From the NCBI GenBank assembly GCA_009844885.1, contig VYAQ01000226.1:1-55953 (forward strand): DNA of 55,953 bases, written 5' to 3'. How positions within the stretch are numbered: the first letter of the stretch is position 1; the number at the start of each line of letters is the position of its first letter. This document shows, in pieces, positions 39,668 to 50,881 of the stretch. The notes beneath the pieces are model-generated. The model did not search any database, was not told the DNA's origin, and saw only the letters and a program-made list of their open reading frames with translations. The position numbers and the translations under genes were made by a program. Origin of the DNA: Gemmatimonadota bacterium (GTDB lineage Bacteria > Gemmatimonadota > Gemmatimonadetes > Longimicrobiales > Gaopeijiaceae).

Positions 39668-42607
39668 CTAAAACACCACCTCGACGCCGAGCCGGTACGT
39701 GCGGTTCGGCGACAGCGTGATGCTGCTTTCGCTGCCGAGGGCCAGCCCGCTGCCGAACGTCAGGCCGTTGAGCTCGCCGTCGACCAGGGCGTTGCGCGAC
39801 CAGATCCAGAGATTACGGCCGGAGGCGTACACGGTCGCGCGGTTGGCGTTGATGCGCGCGGCGATCCCCTCGGGCAGCGCGTAGCGCACCGAAACCTCGC
39901 GCAGCTTGAAGTAGTCGCCGTCGTAGACGAATGCGCTGCGGGCGTTGCTCTGGCTGTAGCGGCCGCGCTCCGTGCCGTCGGCGTTGTACTGCACGGGGAA
40001 CGCGTACGCGCATCCGGCCGCCGCCCCGTCCTCGGCGCCGCAGCGAGCCAATTCCCGGCGATAGACGCCGTTGAAGGTCGCCCACACCGAGCCCCAGTCG
40101 AAGACCTCGTGGCCGCCGGCCCAGTCGGCCAGCGCGGAGATTGTGAGGTCGTTGGCCACCGAGATGGTCGTGTTGATGCCGCCGCTCTTGTCGGGTGTCG
40201 GGAATCCGCCGGTGAACTGGCGCTCCGAGGCATCGAAAAGCCCGTCGCCGTTGGTGTCCGAGGGCATCGTCACCCACCAGGCCCCCACCGGCCCGCCGCG
40301 GCAGGTGTCCTCGTTGCCCTCCTCCGACATCATCCAGCAGCCGGTGACCCGCTTCTGGGACCCGTCGACGGAGAAGTCGGGGACTCCGCCCATATCGGCG
40401 ATCTTGTTGTCGTTGTACGCGAAGGTGCCGCCGAGCGACCAGGCCAGCATCCGGTGGTTGATCAGCTGGACGTTAACCGCCACTTCGACGCCCCGGTTCA
40501 GGATCTCGCCCACATTCTGCTGCTGGGTGCCCAGGCCGGTGACCGGCTGGCGGGGCACGCTGAAGAGCGCGTCGGTGGTCCGCGCCTCATAGAACGTGGC
40601 GTTGAGCCCGATGCGGTCGGACCAGAGCGCGGCATCGATTCCCGCCTCGATGGTGGAGGTCTTCTCGGGTCTCAGTTCGAGGTTGCCGGGGTTCGCGAAG
40701 CGCGGGGCCGACTCGCCCCGAAAGGGACGTGCGGAGAACGTCCGGTCCTTGCTGAAGGCGCCCGGGAACTTGCCCGTCTGCCCGTAGGCCGCCCGGACCT
40801 TGAGTTCGTCGACGAGCGGAATCCCGATGTCGTCCGACAGCATGTACGACGCGGTCGCCTTGGGATACAACTCGAAGTCGATGTCGTCTCCGAAGCTCGA
40901 CCCCGCATCCATCCGGAAGCCGCCTCCCAGGTACACCTTGTCCCACAAGCTCACCTGCTCGTCGAGGTACACGCCCCCGTTGAACACCTCGACGTTGCCC
41001 TCGTATGCGCTGATGAGCGCCGCGGCGTCGAAGTCGTTGGTTCCCGGGAGCGCGAAGGTCCGCCCGTAGCCGTTGATGAGGCTCATGTCCTCGCGGAAAC
41101 CCTGCACGCCCACGGTGAGCGTGGAGGCGAGCCAGCCGTCCGTGTTCTCCCAGGCGTGGGTCACGCCTCCGTCCATGGAGACGGAGACGAAGGTCCGGTC
41201 GCGCCGCGTGATCTCGCCGGTGGGATCGTCCACCGTGAAGCCGATGGGCTGAAGCACGCGTTGCGCGTTGGTCCGGTGGTCCACGCCCACCTTGAGCCTG
41301 GTGGAGAGGCCGTCCCGGATGTTCCAGCCCAGCCCGCCCGCGAAGATGGCCCGGTTGACCGCCTCGTCGATGTCCGGCATGAGGAAGATGCGCAGCGCCT
41401 CGTGCAGGTCCGACGTCCCGGAGAAGAAGAGGGCGTCGCCGACCTCGAAGGTGGTCAGCGGGTCATTGATCGCCGCACCGTTGTAGAGGCGCTGGAAGTT
41501 GTGGCGGACGAAGCTCCCCGAGAACTCGAGGGTGAAGTCGTCGCTCAGCGAAGCCTGCATGCCGCCGCGAAGATTGTAGTTCGTGCTGCCGTCCTTGGGC
41601 TGCGTCCCCGTGCGGTCCTCGAGGCGGCCGCTGACGCTGTAGGTGACGTCCGCGGTTCCCCCGGAAACCCCGGCGTAGTAGCTCTGTACGCTGCCCTGCT
41701 GGAAGTAGTTGTCCCGCATGAAGGTCTCGGCGACCTCGCCGGACTCCACGCGTTCCGGGAAGATCAATCGCGTGTCCAGGATGTTCCACAGCTCGGGCTG
41801 TTCGATGCCCTGCTCGACCCTGGCCGTGAATCGCGGGGCCCCGGGTGTCCCCTTTTTGGTGAAGATCTGGATGACCCCGGTGGCCGCATCCGAACCGTAG
41901 AGGGTCGATGCCGCGCCGCCCTTGGTAACCTCGATCCGCTCGATGTCGCTGATGAGCAGGTCGGCCAGCGCCGACGACTGCTCCCCGCCGGTCCCGAACG
42001 CGGTGGCGTGGTCGTTGTCCACGCGTACGCCGTCCACGTAGATGACCGGGGTCTGCGGGTTGAAGACCGAGGAGATGCCCCGGAAGTTGATCAGCGAACC
42101 CGTGCCCGGTTGCGCCGAGGTCGCGCTTATGGTCGCTCCGGCCACACGGCCCTGGAGGACCTGGTCGATGGACTGGACCGGGGCCAGTTCGAAGTCCTCG
42201 GCACTGAGCACCTCGACCGAGGTTCCCAGCGCGCGCCGCGTGGTCTCGGCACCCACGCCCGTGACCACGATCTCGTTGAGCGCGATCGCCGTGGACACCA
42301 ACTCGATGTCGACCGTCACCGTCTGGCCGGCGGCCAAATTCACGGTTCGCTCGGCATCCTCGTAGCCGATCAGGGTCACCCGCACGACATGCTCGCCGGC
42401 GGGCACGTTCAACATGACGTAGCGCCCGGACGAATTGGTGATCTGCCCGATTCCGGTTCCCGCGACCAGGACCTGGGCGTTGGAGAGCGACCGCCCGGAG
42501 GCGCCGTCCAGGATCTGACCCTGGACGACGCCCGTCTGGGCTGCGGCCGGCGCCGCGCCGACCGTCAAAGCCAATAGGGCCGCAAGCGCGGCAATGCCTC
42601 TGATCAA
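39668..42607 (-). CDS. SusC/RagA TonB-dependent receptor, second copy of tandem pair
   Basis: A 979-residue outer-membrane receptor with signal peptide (MIRGIAALAALLALTVGAAP), carboxypeptidase-like domain (GVVQGQILDGASGRSLSNAQ), plug (LNEIVVTGVGAETTRRALGT; TPVIYVDGVRVDN; IERIEVTKGGAASTLYGSDA) and barrel ending RLGVEVVF. It is closely related to the protein at 44119-47076, sharing long identical stretches through plug and barrel, including the barrel cysteines in RVTGCW and DTCRGG. It starts with TTG seven bases after the SusD stop, so translation is probably coupled. No separate SusD follows. Likely takes up the same or a related ligand as its twin. Confidence 0.92.
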   Translation of the reverse strand: MIRGIAALAALLALTVGAAPAAAQTGVVQGQILDGASGRSLSNAQVLVAGTGIGQITNSSGRYVMLNVPAGEHVVRVTLIGYEDAERTVNLAAGQTVTVDIELVSTAIALNEIVVTGVGAETTRRALGTSVEVLSAEDFELAPVQSIDQVLQGRVAGATISATSAQPGTGSLINFRGISSVFNPQTPVIYVDGVRVDNDHATAFGTGGEQSSALADLLISDIERIEVTKGGAASTLYGSDAATGVIQIFTKKGTPGAPRFTARVEQGIEQPELWNILDTRLIFPERVESGEVAETFMRDNYFQQGSVQSYYAGVSGGTADVTYSVSGRLEDRTGTQPKDGSTNYNLRGGMQASLSDDFTLEFSGSFVRHNFQRLYNGAAINDPLTTFEVGDALFFSGTSDLHEALRIFLMPDIDEAVNRAIFAGGLGWNIRDGLSTRLKVGVDHRTNAQRVLQPIGFTVDDPTGEITRRDRTFVSVSMDGGVTHAWENTDGWLASTLTVGVQGFREDMSLINGYGRTFALPGTNDFDAAALISAYEGNVEVFNGGVYLDEQVSLWDKVYLGGGFRMDAGSSFGDDIDFELYPKATASYMLSDDIGIPLVDELKVRAAYGQTGKFPGAFSKDRTFSARPFRGESAPRFANPGNLELRPEKTSTIEAGIDAALWSDRIGLNATFYEARTTDALFSVPRQPVTGLGTQQQNVGEILNRGVEVAVNVQLINHRMLAWSLGGTFAYNDNKIADMGGVPDFSVDGSQKRVTGCWMMSEEGNEDTCRGGPVGAWWVTMPSDTNGDGLFDASERQFTGGFPTPDKSGGINTTISVANDLTISALADWAGGHEVFDWGSVWATFNGVYRRELARCGAEDGAAAGCAYAFPVQYNADGTERGRYSQSNARSAFVYDGDYFKLREVSVRYALPEGIAARINANRATVYASGRNLWIWSRNALVDGELNGLTFGSGLALGSESSITLSPNRTYRLGVEVVF

Positions 42608-42614
42608 GCCGGCC

Positions 42615-44090
42615 CTAGTTGAACGGCGACGCGTTGTTCGCCACCAGCACCTTGTTCATGTCCACGTGCATCGTCACCTCCATCTTGACCAGCGGCGCAC
42701 CCGGATCCACGCCGTCGTACAGGTCGAGAGGCGAATAGATGTCCATCGCGTAGCGCGGATTCTGCGGGATGTACCCGGGGACGATCGGGAGAGTTCCCGG
42801 ATCTCCCTCGCTGATGTTGTCGTTCTGGTCGATCTCGCGGAGCATCATCGGGAGCTTGATCCCGAGATCCGCGAGGCGGCGGCCCTCGAGCAGGAGGATC
42901 TCCTGCCGGGCCAGCCACAGCGCGTGCCACACCTCGGCCTCGCTGCCCAGGCCGGCAATGCTGTCCGCACTCAACGACGTGCCGGAGATGTACGGAATCT
43001 GCAGCCCGTCGCTCGGACGGTTGAGCACCAGTCCGGCCCTGTAGGGACTATCGGCGTCGGCCCTTATCACGATCTCCTCACTCCGCGGGCGCAGGCTGAG
43101 GTCCGCGTTCCGTCGCTCGTCGATGTCGTCGAAGGACACCATGCCCCGGCTCTTCGCCACGGTAACCGCGCTCGCCAGGTGGCTCCGCGCCTCACCGACG
43201 TTGCCCGACGCCAGCGCGGCCTCGGCGAGGATCAGGTGCATCTCCTCGGCCTTGGCGATCGGGATGGCCGTATCACGCTCCGTGTACTTCGGGTCCAGGA
43301 AGTCCAGCCTTGGCAAGGGCTGCATTTCCTGGAGCGCGCGGAGCACGAGGAAGAAGACCGACGTGTTGGCGAGGAACTGCTCGTCGTACGGTGGCGCGTA
43401 GAGGAAATCGGAAGACGCTCCGAGCACCGCGTTCGCCGCCGAGGCGGCCGCGCCCGCGTCACCCAGGAGCCGGTGGGCCCTCGCCAGCGCCGCGTTGGCC
43501 TGCGCCCCGAAGCCGGTTCCCGCCTGCAGGTCGCTGATCGCCTTGGTCAGGGCGACATCGGCAGGCTGCGGTGTGCCGTCCTCCTCGTGCGGCACATGGG
43601 AAAAGACCTCACCCATGGTCAGGAAAGCCATGCCCCGGTAGTAGTGTGCCTCGGCCACGAGTGCCGGCGGCGCGCCTGGATCGTTGGGCGCGATCTCGTC
43701 GATGACGAAGTCCGCCAGTGAGCGCAGCTCCTGCACGTTCCAGTACACGCCGCTGGCACTGGTCCCGGTACCGTTCACGTAGTCCGGGGTAACCAGGTTC
43801 GGTTCGTCCATGTCCACGGGAATGCCCGTGCCATGGATGGAGTAGTTGTCGCTGATGACCTCGGCCGCGACCACGTACGCGTTGATCATCCGCGCGAACT
43901 GCGCCCGCAGTCCGGGCAGCAGCGCCTCAGTGGGATTGGTGGCCTCGGCCAGGTCGTCGTCGGTGGTCGTAGGGTTGTTCACCCGGGTCGGGTCGATGGC
44001 GTCGCAGGCGGCAACCGCCAGAAGCGCGAGGAGCAACGCGGCAACAGAGCGACCGCCCGCTCCGAAGATCGACATGTTCTGCTTTTTCAT
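42615..44090 (-). CDS. SusD-like lipoprotein between two SusC genes
   Basis: A 491-residue RagB/SusD-like lipoprotein. Signal SVAALLLALLAVAACDAIDP has the lipobox cysteine. TPR-like helices follow (PALVAEAHYYRGMAFLTMGE with a typical S-H-V-P-H segment; ANAALARAHRLLGDAGAAAS; AEEMHLILAEAALASGNVGE). The C-terminal LWLARQEILLLEGRRLADLG matches the region where SusD proteins carry the RxxELxxEGxRxxDL pattern. Start is ATG with AAGGAG upstream, 28 bases after the first SusC. It would cap the receptor encoded on either side; which one, or both, cannot be told. Confidence 0.83.
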   Translation of the reverse strand: MKKQNMSIFGAGGRSVAALLLALLAVAACDAIDPTRVNNPTTTDDDLAEATNPTEALLPGLRAQFARMINAYVVAAEVISDNYSIHGTGIPVDMDEPNLVTPDYVNGTGTSASGVYWNVQELRSLADFVIDEIAPNDPGAPPALVAEAHYYRGMAFLTMGEVFSHVPHEEDGTPQPADVALTKAISDLQAGTGFGAQANAALARAHRLLGDAGAAASAANAVLGASSDFLYAPPYDEQFLANTSVFFLVLRALQEMQPLPRLDFLDPKYTERDTAIPIAKAEEMHLILAEAALASGNVGEARSHLASAVTVAKSRGMVSFDDIDERRNADLSLRPRSEEIVIRADADSPYRAGLVLNRPSDGLQIPYISGTSLSADSIAGLGSEAEVWHALWLARQEILLLEGRRLADLGIKLPMMLREIDQNDNISEGDPGTLPIVPGYIPQNPRYAMDIYSPLDLYDGVDPGAPLVKMEVTMHVDMNKVLVANNASPFN

Positions 44091-44118
44091 TTGTCTGGTC
44101 TCCTTAGGTCACAGCGGT

Positions 44119-47076
44119 CTAGAACACGACCTCGACACCGAACCTGAAGGTCCGGTTCGGGGACAGGGTGATGCTGCTCTCGCTTCCCAGCCGCAATCCG
44201 CCGCCGCTCAGTCCGTTCAGCTCTCCGTCGATCATCTGGTTCCTGGACCAGATCCACAGATTACGGCCGTTGGCGTAGACCGTCGCACGGCCCGCCCCCA
44301 CGGTGCCGGCCCAGTCCTCCGGCAGACGGTACCGCAGCGAGACCTCCCGGAGCTTGAAGTAGTCGCCGTCGTAGAGGAAGCCGCTCCGGGCAGCGCTCTG
44401 GCTGTACTTCCCGCGTACCGTGCCGTCGGCGCGGTACTGCGTCGGGAATGCGTAGGCGCACCCTTCCGCGGCCCCTTCCTCCATGCCGCAGCGAATCAGC
44501 TCGCGGCGATAGATGCCGTTGAAGGTCGCCCATACCGACCCGTAGTCGAACACATCGTGACCACCGGCCCAGTCCGCCAGGGCGCTGATGGTCAGGTCGT
44601 TGCCGATCGAGACCGTGGTGTTGGCGCTGCCGCTCTTGTCGGCCAACGGGAATGTTCCGGTGAACGTCCGCTCTGAGCCGTCGGGCAGCCCGTCACCGTT
44701 CGTGTCCACCGGCGTCGTCAAGTACCAGGCCCCCACGGGCCCGCCGCGGCAGGTACTGTCGTCGTTCGGGTCGCTCTGCGTCCAGCAGCCGGTGACGCGT
44801 TTCTGGCCACCCTCCGCGTTGAAGTCCGGAACCCCGCCCATGTCCGTCACTTCGTTGTGGTTGTAGTTGAACGTCCCGCCGATGCTCCAGGCCAGCGACT
44901 GCGTGTTGAGCAACTGCAGGTTCAGCGCCACTTCCACGCCCCGGTTCAGGATCTCGCCAACGTTCTCCTGCTGGATGCCCTGGCCGGTGACCGGCTGACG
45001 CGGCACGTCGAAGAGCGCGTCGGTGGTGCGGGCCTCGTACGCGGTGAAGTCCAGGCCGACGCGGTTGTTCCATAGCGCCGCGTCGATTCCGGCCTCGATC
45101 GTGGAGGTCTTCTCCGGCCGCAGATCCTCGTTGCCGGGGTTGGAGAACCTCGGGGCCGACTCGCCGCGGAAGGAGGAGGCCGAGAATGTGCGGTCCTTCA
45201 GGAAGGCACCGGGGAACTTGCCCGTCTGCCCGTAGGCGGCGCGAACCTTGAGCTCGTCCACGAGGGGCAGTCCGAAGTCGTCCGAAAGGATGTACGACCC
45301 GGTGGCCTTGGGGTAGAACTCCGTGTCGATATTGTCGCCGAAGCTGGAACCCGCGTCGATCCGGAAGCCGCCGCCCAGGTACAGCTTGTCCCAGAGGCTG
45401 ACCTGTTCGTCGACGTAGAAGCCGCCGTTGAAGACCTCGCTGTTCCCCTCGCCCGCGGTGATGACAGCGGCGGCGTCGAAGTCGAAGGTGCCGGGAAGCG
45501 CGAAGGTGCGTCCGTTGCCCCAGATGATGCTCAGTTCCTCCCGGAATCCCTGCACGCCCACGGTCGTCGACGATCCGACGGTCCCGCCGGCGCTCTCCCA
45601 GCCGTAGGTCAGGCCGCCGTCCAGAGACACCGAGGTGAAGGAGCGGTCCCAGCGGCGGAGGTTGCCCGTGGGCTCGCCCGCTGTGAAGCCGATGGGCTGG
45701 TAGGTACGCTGCTGGTTGTTCCGGTTGTCGGTGCCCAGCGTCATCCTGAACGACAGGTCGTCCATGATGTTCCAGCGGGCCCCCGCCGAGAAGATGAAGC
45801 GGTTGACCGCCTCGTCGATCTGGGGGAGCAGGAAGATGTCCAGGGCCTCGTGCAGCGTCGACGCGCCCGAGAAGAAGAGCGCGTCCCCGACCTCGAAGGT
45901 GGTGAGCGGGTCGGCGATGGCAGACCCGTTGTAGAGCCGCTCGAAGTTGTGGCGGACGTAGTTCCCCGAGAACTCCAGGGTGAAGTCTTCGCTGAGCGAC
46001 GCCTGCAGGCCGCCACGGATGTTGTAGTTGGTGCTGGCGTCCCTGGGCTGCGTGCCGGTGAGATCCTCCAGACGGCCGCTAACACTGTAGGTGACGTCGG
46101 CGGTTCCCCCGGTCACACCCACGTAGTAGTTCTGGGCCTGGCCGTTCTTGAAGTAGAGATCCCGCATGAACCGCTCGGTGATCTCGCCGGACTCGACGCG
46201 CTCGGGGAAGATCACGCCCATGTCGAAGATGTACTTGAGCTCGGGCATCTCGATCCCCCGCTCCATGCGCGCGGTGATCCTCGGCGCCCCCGGGGTTCCC
46301 TTCTTGGTGAAGATCTGGATCACGCCTGTGGCCGCATCCGATCCGAAGAGCGTCGATGCCGCTCCGCCCTTCGTGACCTCGATGCGCTCGATGTCGCTTA
46401 CGAGAATGTCCGCGAGCGCGGACGACTGCTCGCCGCCGGTTCCGGCCGCGGTGGACTGACTGTTGTCGACGCGCACGCCGTCGACGTAGATGACCGGGGT
46501 CTGGGCGCCGAACACCGACGAGACGCCGCGGAAGTTGATCAGGGATCCGGTTCCCGGCTGCGCCGAGGTGGCGTTCACCGAGGCGCCCGCGACCCGCCCC
46601 TGAAGGAGCTGGTCGACGGATTGCACGGGCGCCAGTTCGAAGTCCTCCGCGGCGAGCACCTCGACCGAGGTGCCCAGCGCACGTCGCGTAGTCTCGGCAC
46701 CCACGCCCGTGACGACGATTTCGTTGAGCGAGATCGCGGTCGAGGACATCTGGATGTCGGCGGTGGCCGTCCCCCCGGCCGTGACCGTGACCGTCTGTGT
46801 CGCTTCGTCGAATCCGATCAGCGTGGCCTGGACCGTGTGTTCGCCGGCGGGCACGTTCAGAAGCACGTAACGCCCGGACGAGTTCGTGAGCTGTCCAATC
46901 CCGGTACCGGTGATCAGAATCTGGACGTTGGAGAGCGGCCGCATCGAAGCCGCATCCACGACCTGCCCCTGCACGACCCCCGTCTGGGCCAGGGCAGGAG
47001 CCGCGGCGGCGGCCGTCAGCGCCACAAGCGCCAACACGCCCCCCGCCACACTGCTTGCAAGTCGACTGAATTGCAT
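44119..47076 (-). CDS. SusC/RagA TonB-dependent receptor, first copy of tandem pair
   Basis: A 985-residue outer-membrane receptor. Signal MQFSRLASSVAGGVLALVAL runs to ALAQ; then a carboxypeptidase-like domain (GVVQGQVVDAASMRPLSNVQ), LNEIVVTGVGAETTRRALGT, the plug (INFRGVSSVFGAQTPVIYVD) and a barrel ending RFGVEVVF. It is first in the long minus-strand run that continues to the propeller gene at 30875. The frame is open for 46 more codons, but GGAAGG just before the ATG at 47076 and the signal peptide fix the start. The 171 bases up to gyrB have no convincing promoter; a TTGACC (47174-47169) lacks a clear -10. Confidence 0.92.
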   Translation of the reverse strand: MQFSRLASSVAGGVLALVALTAAAAAPALAQTGVVQGQVVDAASMRPLSNVQILITGTGIGQLTNSSGRYVLLNVPAGEHTVQATLIGFDEATQTVTVTAGGTATADIQMSSTAISLNEIVVTGVGAETTRRALGTSVEVLAAEDFELAPVQSVDQLLQGRVAGASVNATSAQPGTGSLINFRGVSSVFGAQTPVIYVDGVRVDNSQSTAAGTGGEQSSALADILVSDIERIEVTKGGAASTLFGSDAATGVIQIFTKKGTPGAPRITARMERGIEMPELKYIFDMGVIFPERVESGEITERFMRDLYFKNGQAQNYYVGVTGGTADVTYSVSGRLEDLTGTQPRDASTNYNIRGGLQASLSEDFTLEFSGNYVRHNFERLYNGSAIADPLTTFEVGDALFFSGASTLHEALDIFLLPQIDEAVNRFIFSAGARWNIMDDLSFRMTLGTDNRNNQQRTYQPIGFTAGEPTGNLRRWDRSFTSVSLDGGLTYGWESAGGTVGSSTTVGVQGFREELSIIWGNGRTFALPGTFDFDAAAVITAGEGNSEVFNGGFYVDEQVSLWDKLYLGGGFRIDAGSSFGDNIDTEFYPKATGSYILSDDFGLPLVDELKVRAAYGQTGKFPGAFLKDRTFSASSFRGESAPRFSNPGNEDLRPEKTSTIEAGIDAALWNNRVGLDFTAYEARTTDALFDVPRQPVTGQGIQQENVGEILNRGVEVALNLQLLNTQSLAWSIGGTFNYNHNEVTDMGGVPDFNAEGGQKRVTGCWTQSDPNDDSTCRGGPVGAWYLTTPVDTNGDGLPDGSERTFTGTFPLADKSGSANTTVSIGNDLTISALADWAGGHDVFDYGSVWATFNGIYRRELIRCGMEEGAAEGCAYAFPTQYRADGTVRGKYSQSAARSGFLYDGDYFKLREVSLRYRLPEDWAGTVGAGRATVYANGRNLWIWSRNQMIDGELNGLSGGGLRLGSESSITLSPNRTFRFGVEVVF

Positions 47077-47247
47077 GGTTTCCTTCCTTGTCTTGGTGAC
47101 TCGAGTTTGCTGGATGCGCCTCGCTTCCCGGCGCCTCCGAAAGGTGGTGGAGCTTCCGCCCCAGATACGGTCAATGCCTGGGTTCGTTGCACATCTCCTT
47201 TCTCCGTCTCTCAATCGGCGGCTTCAAACGCCGGGGAGACAACTTAC

Positions 47248-49194
<1,947 letters not shown>

Positions 49195-49212
49195 TCAAAT
49201 GGTTTCGTCGAT

Positions 49213-49545
49213 TCACTCGACCGTTTCAGCCAGCCGGAAGCGGATATCGCCGATGGGCGCATCCGCGCGGACCGAATTCAGCCGTTCAAGAATCATCCCC
49301 TTCATCATCGAAAGCTCATTGAGCCACGCGCTCGAGAGCACCTCCACCACCAGCGTGTCGCCCCGAACCTCGACCGGCCTGGTGACCCCGCTCACCCTGT
49401 CCCCCACCGTGCCGGGCCAATCGTCCAGGGCGCCGAGCCGCGCCAGCGACTCTCCAAGGCCCGACTCGGCCAGGTAGCCCTCCAGAACCTCGCCGACCGC
49501 CTTGAACGCGGCTCCGCGCGCGCGGCTCTTCGCCTCGATACTCAC
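49213..49545 (-). CDS. DUF721/DciA-like protein
   Basis: A 110-residue protein of the DUF721 (DciA) family. DciA loads the replicative helicase DnaB in the many bacteria that lack DnaC or DnaI. Family features are GEVLEGYLAESGLGESLARL, the WPGTVGDRVSGVTRPVEVRG segment (Trp and Val-Gly) and TLVVEVLSSAWLNELSMMKG followed by ILERLN. These form the KH-like fold in which the conserved Trp and Ser-Ala-Trp-Leu-x-E-Leu sit. GTG start overlaps the recF stop as GTGA. Its place between recF and gyrB, the common order near replication genes, supports the assignment. Confidence 0.85.
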   Translation of the reverse strand: MSIEAKSRARGAAFKAVGEVLEGYLAESGLGESLARLGALDDWPGTVGDRVSGVTRPVEVRGDTLVVEVLSSAWLNELSMMKGMILERLNSVRADAPIGDIRFRLAETVE

Positions 49546-50699
49546 GCCTCGATCGTTCCCTCGCGTATACTCCACCGCGCCAGCGAGGGTCCTCTCAGCC
49601 GCACATCCGACTCCTTGGGCGCTGTAAGAATCACCTGGCCGGTGCACTCGTCCTGCAAGAGCGCCATGACCCGCTCCGACCGGCGCTCGTCCAGCTCGGC
49701 GAAAGCGTCGTCGAGGAGGAGAATCGGGTCGACCCCGCGCTGGCTCCGGATCGTCGCCGCCTCGGTGAGGCGCAGCGCCAGTGCCGCCGTGCGGCGCTGC
49801 CCCCCGGATCCGAAGGTCCGGACGGGAAGGGCCCTCTGCTTCGACGCGATGGCGAAAACCAGATCGTCGCGGTGCGGCCCGCACGTGGTGACGCCGCGCC
49901 GCAGATCCGTGCCCCAGCTCTCCTCCAGCCGGGCATGGAACCGTTCACGGATCGTGTCCTCGCCAGGCACGGACGCGTCCTCGGCCCCGGTGCCTTCATC
50001 GTTCGCGCCACCGCTTCCGCGCAACGGCAGATCGGGCCGGTAGGACATGGTCACCGGATCGCGACCCGAGATGGCCGAACAGTACCGCGTGAAAGTCCCG
50101 GCCCGCTCCGCGACCCATTCGGCGCGCGCCCGCGTCACGCGCGCACCGCTTTCAACGAGCAGACCGTCCCATGCCCGCACGGCCATGGCCCCGGCGTCCG
50201 CCTTGAGGGCCGCGTTCCTCTGCGCGAGCGCCTTCCTGTACCCCGAGAGCGCTCCGACGTACCCTCCGACGTTGAGTGACAGGAGGATGTCCAGGAAACG
50301 CCGCCGCAACCGCGGGCCCCCGTTCACCAGATCCACGTCGGCCGGCGAGAAGACAACCGCCCCGAGGTGCCCCAGCGCTTCGGAGATCCGGACGGAATCG
50401 TTCCCGTCCACGGATACCCGCTTCCGCTTCCGCTTCCGGTCGAATCCCGCGGCAACCGTGGCCGGCCTGTCTCCCTGCACGGACCCTCTCAAGTGAAAGA
50501 CATCCTTCGCGAATTCCGTGAGTTCGCCGTCCCCCGCCCCACGGAAGGAGCGGAAGCTCTCCAGGTAATAGATCGCCTCCAGGAGATTGGTTTTCCCCTG
50601 CGCGTTCTCGCCGATTACCGCAACACCCTCCGGGGGGAAGCGCAGCTCCTGGATTCCGAGGTTGCGGAAGTGGCGCAACTCCAATTCACTCAGGACCAC
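49542..50699 (-). CDS. recF: DNA replication and repair protein RecF
   Basis: SMC-like ATPase of the RecFOR pathway that helps load RecA at single-strand gaps. The protein of about 385 residues starts VVLSELELRHFRNLGIQELR. Walker A is VIGENAQGKTNLLEAIYYLE, the signature RTFGSGGQRRTAALALRL and Walker B LLLDDAFAELDERRSERVM. An insertion of low complexity (GGANDEGTGAEDASVPGEDT) lies near residue 250. An in-frame GTG 14 codons earlier (50741) is the other candidate; a TATATT (50749-50744) just before it could be a -10 element, in which case that start would lie at or next to the 5' end of the transcript. The stop overlaps the DUF721 gene. Confidence 0.91.
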   Translation of the reverse strand: MVLSELELRHFRNLGIQELRFPPEGVAVIGENAQGKTNLLEAIYYLESFRSFRGAGDGELTEFAKDVFHLRGSVQGDRPATVAAGFDRKRKRKRVSVDGNDSVRISEALGHLGAVVFSPADVDLVNGGPRLRRRFLDILLSLNVGGYVGALSGYRKALAQRNAALKADAGAMAVRAWDGLLVESGARVTRARAEWVAERAGTFTRYCSAISGRDPVTMSYRPDLPLRGSGGANDEGTGAEDASVPGEDTIRERFHARLEESWGTDLRRGVTTCGPHRDDLVFAIASKQRALPVRTFGSGGQRRTAALALRLTEAATIRSQRGVDPILLLDDAFAELDERRSERVMALLQDECTGQVILTAPKESDVRLRGPSLARWSIREGTIEA

Positions 50700-50881
50700 G
50701 AACGCGGTTGGAACCAGTGGCGGGAAACTCCGGACATGCACTGAATATAACAGGATCGGACCTGCTTCCGACGGCCGTTCGACAGGGCCGCCGAACGACC
50801 CGCCAAACCGCGTGCCCGCGTCCGTCTCTAGCAGCCCGTGGACAAAATCCCCCCGGCATTCGAGCGGCGATCCACGGACTG

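Noticed and set aside
39137-42577. Very long open frame (1146 codons) on the plus strand
   Set aside because: It lies antisense to a clear SusC gene, has a Val/Asp/Arg-rich composition with no domain, and arises from the GC-rich third positions of the true gene.
50742-50881. Possible DnaA box near recF (GTGGACAAA)
   Set aside because: Differs from TTATNCACA at several positions and stands alone; no cluster to support an origin.
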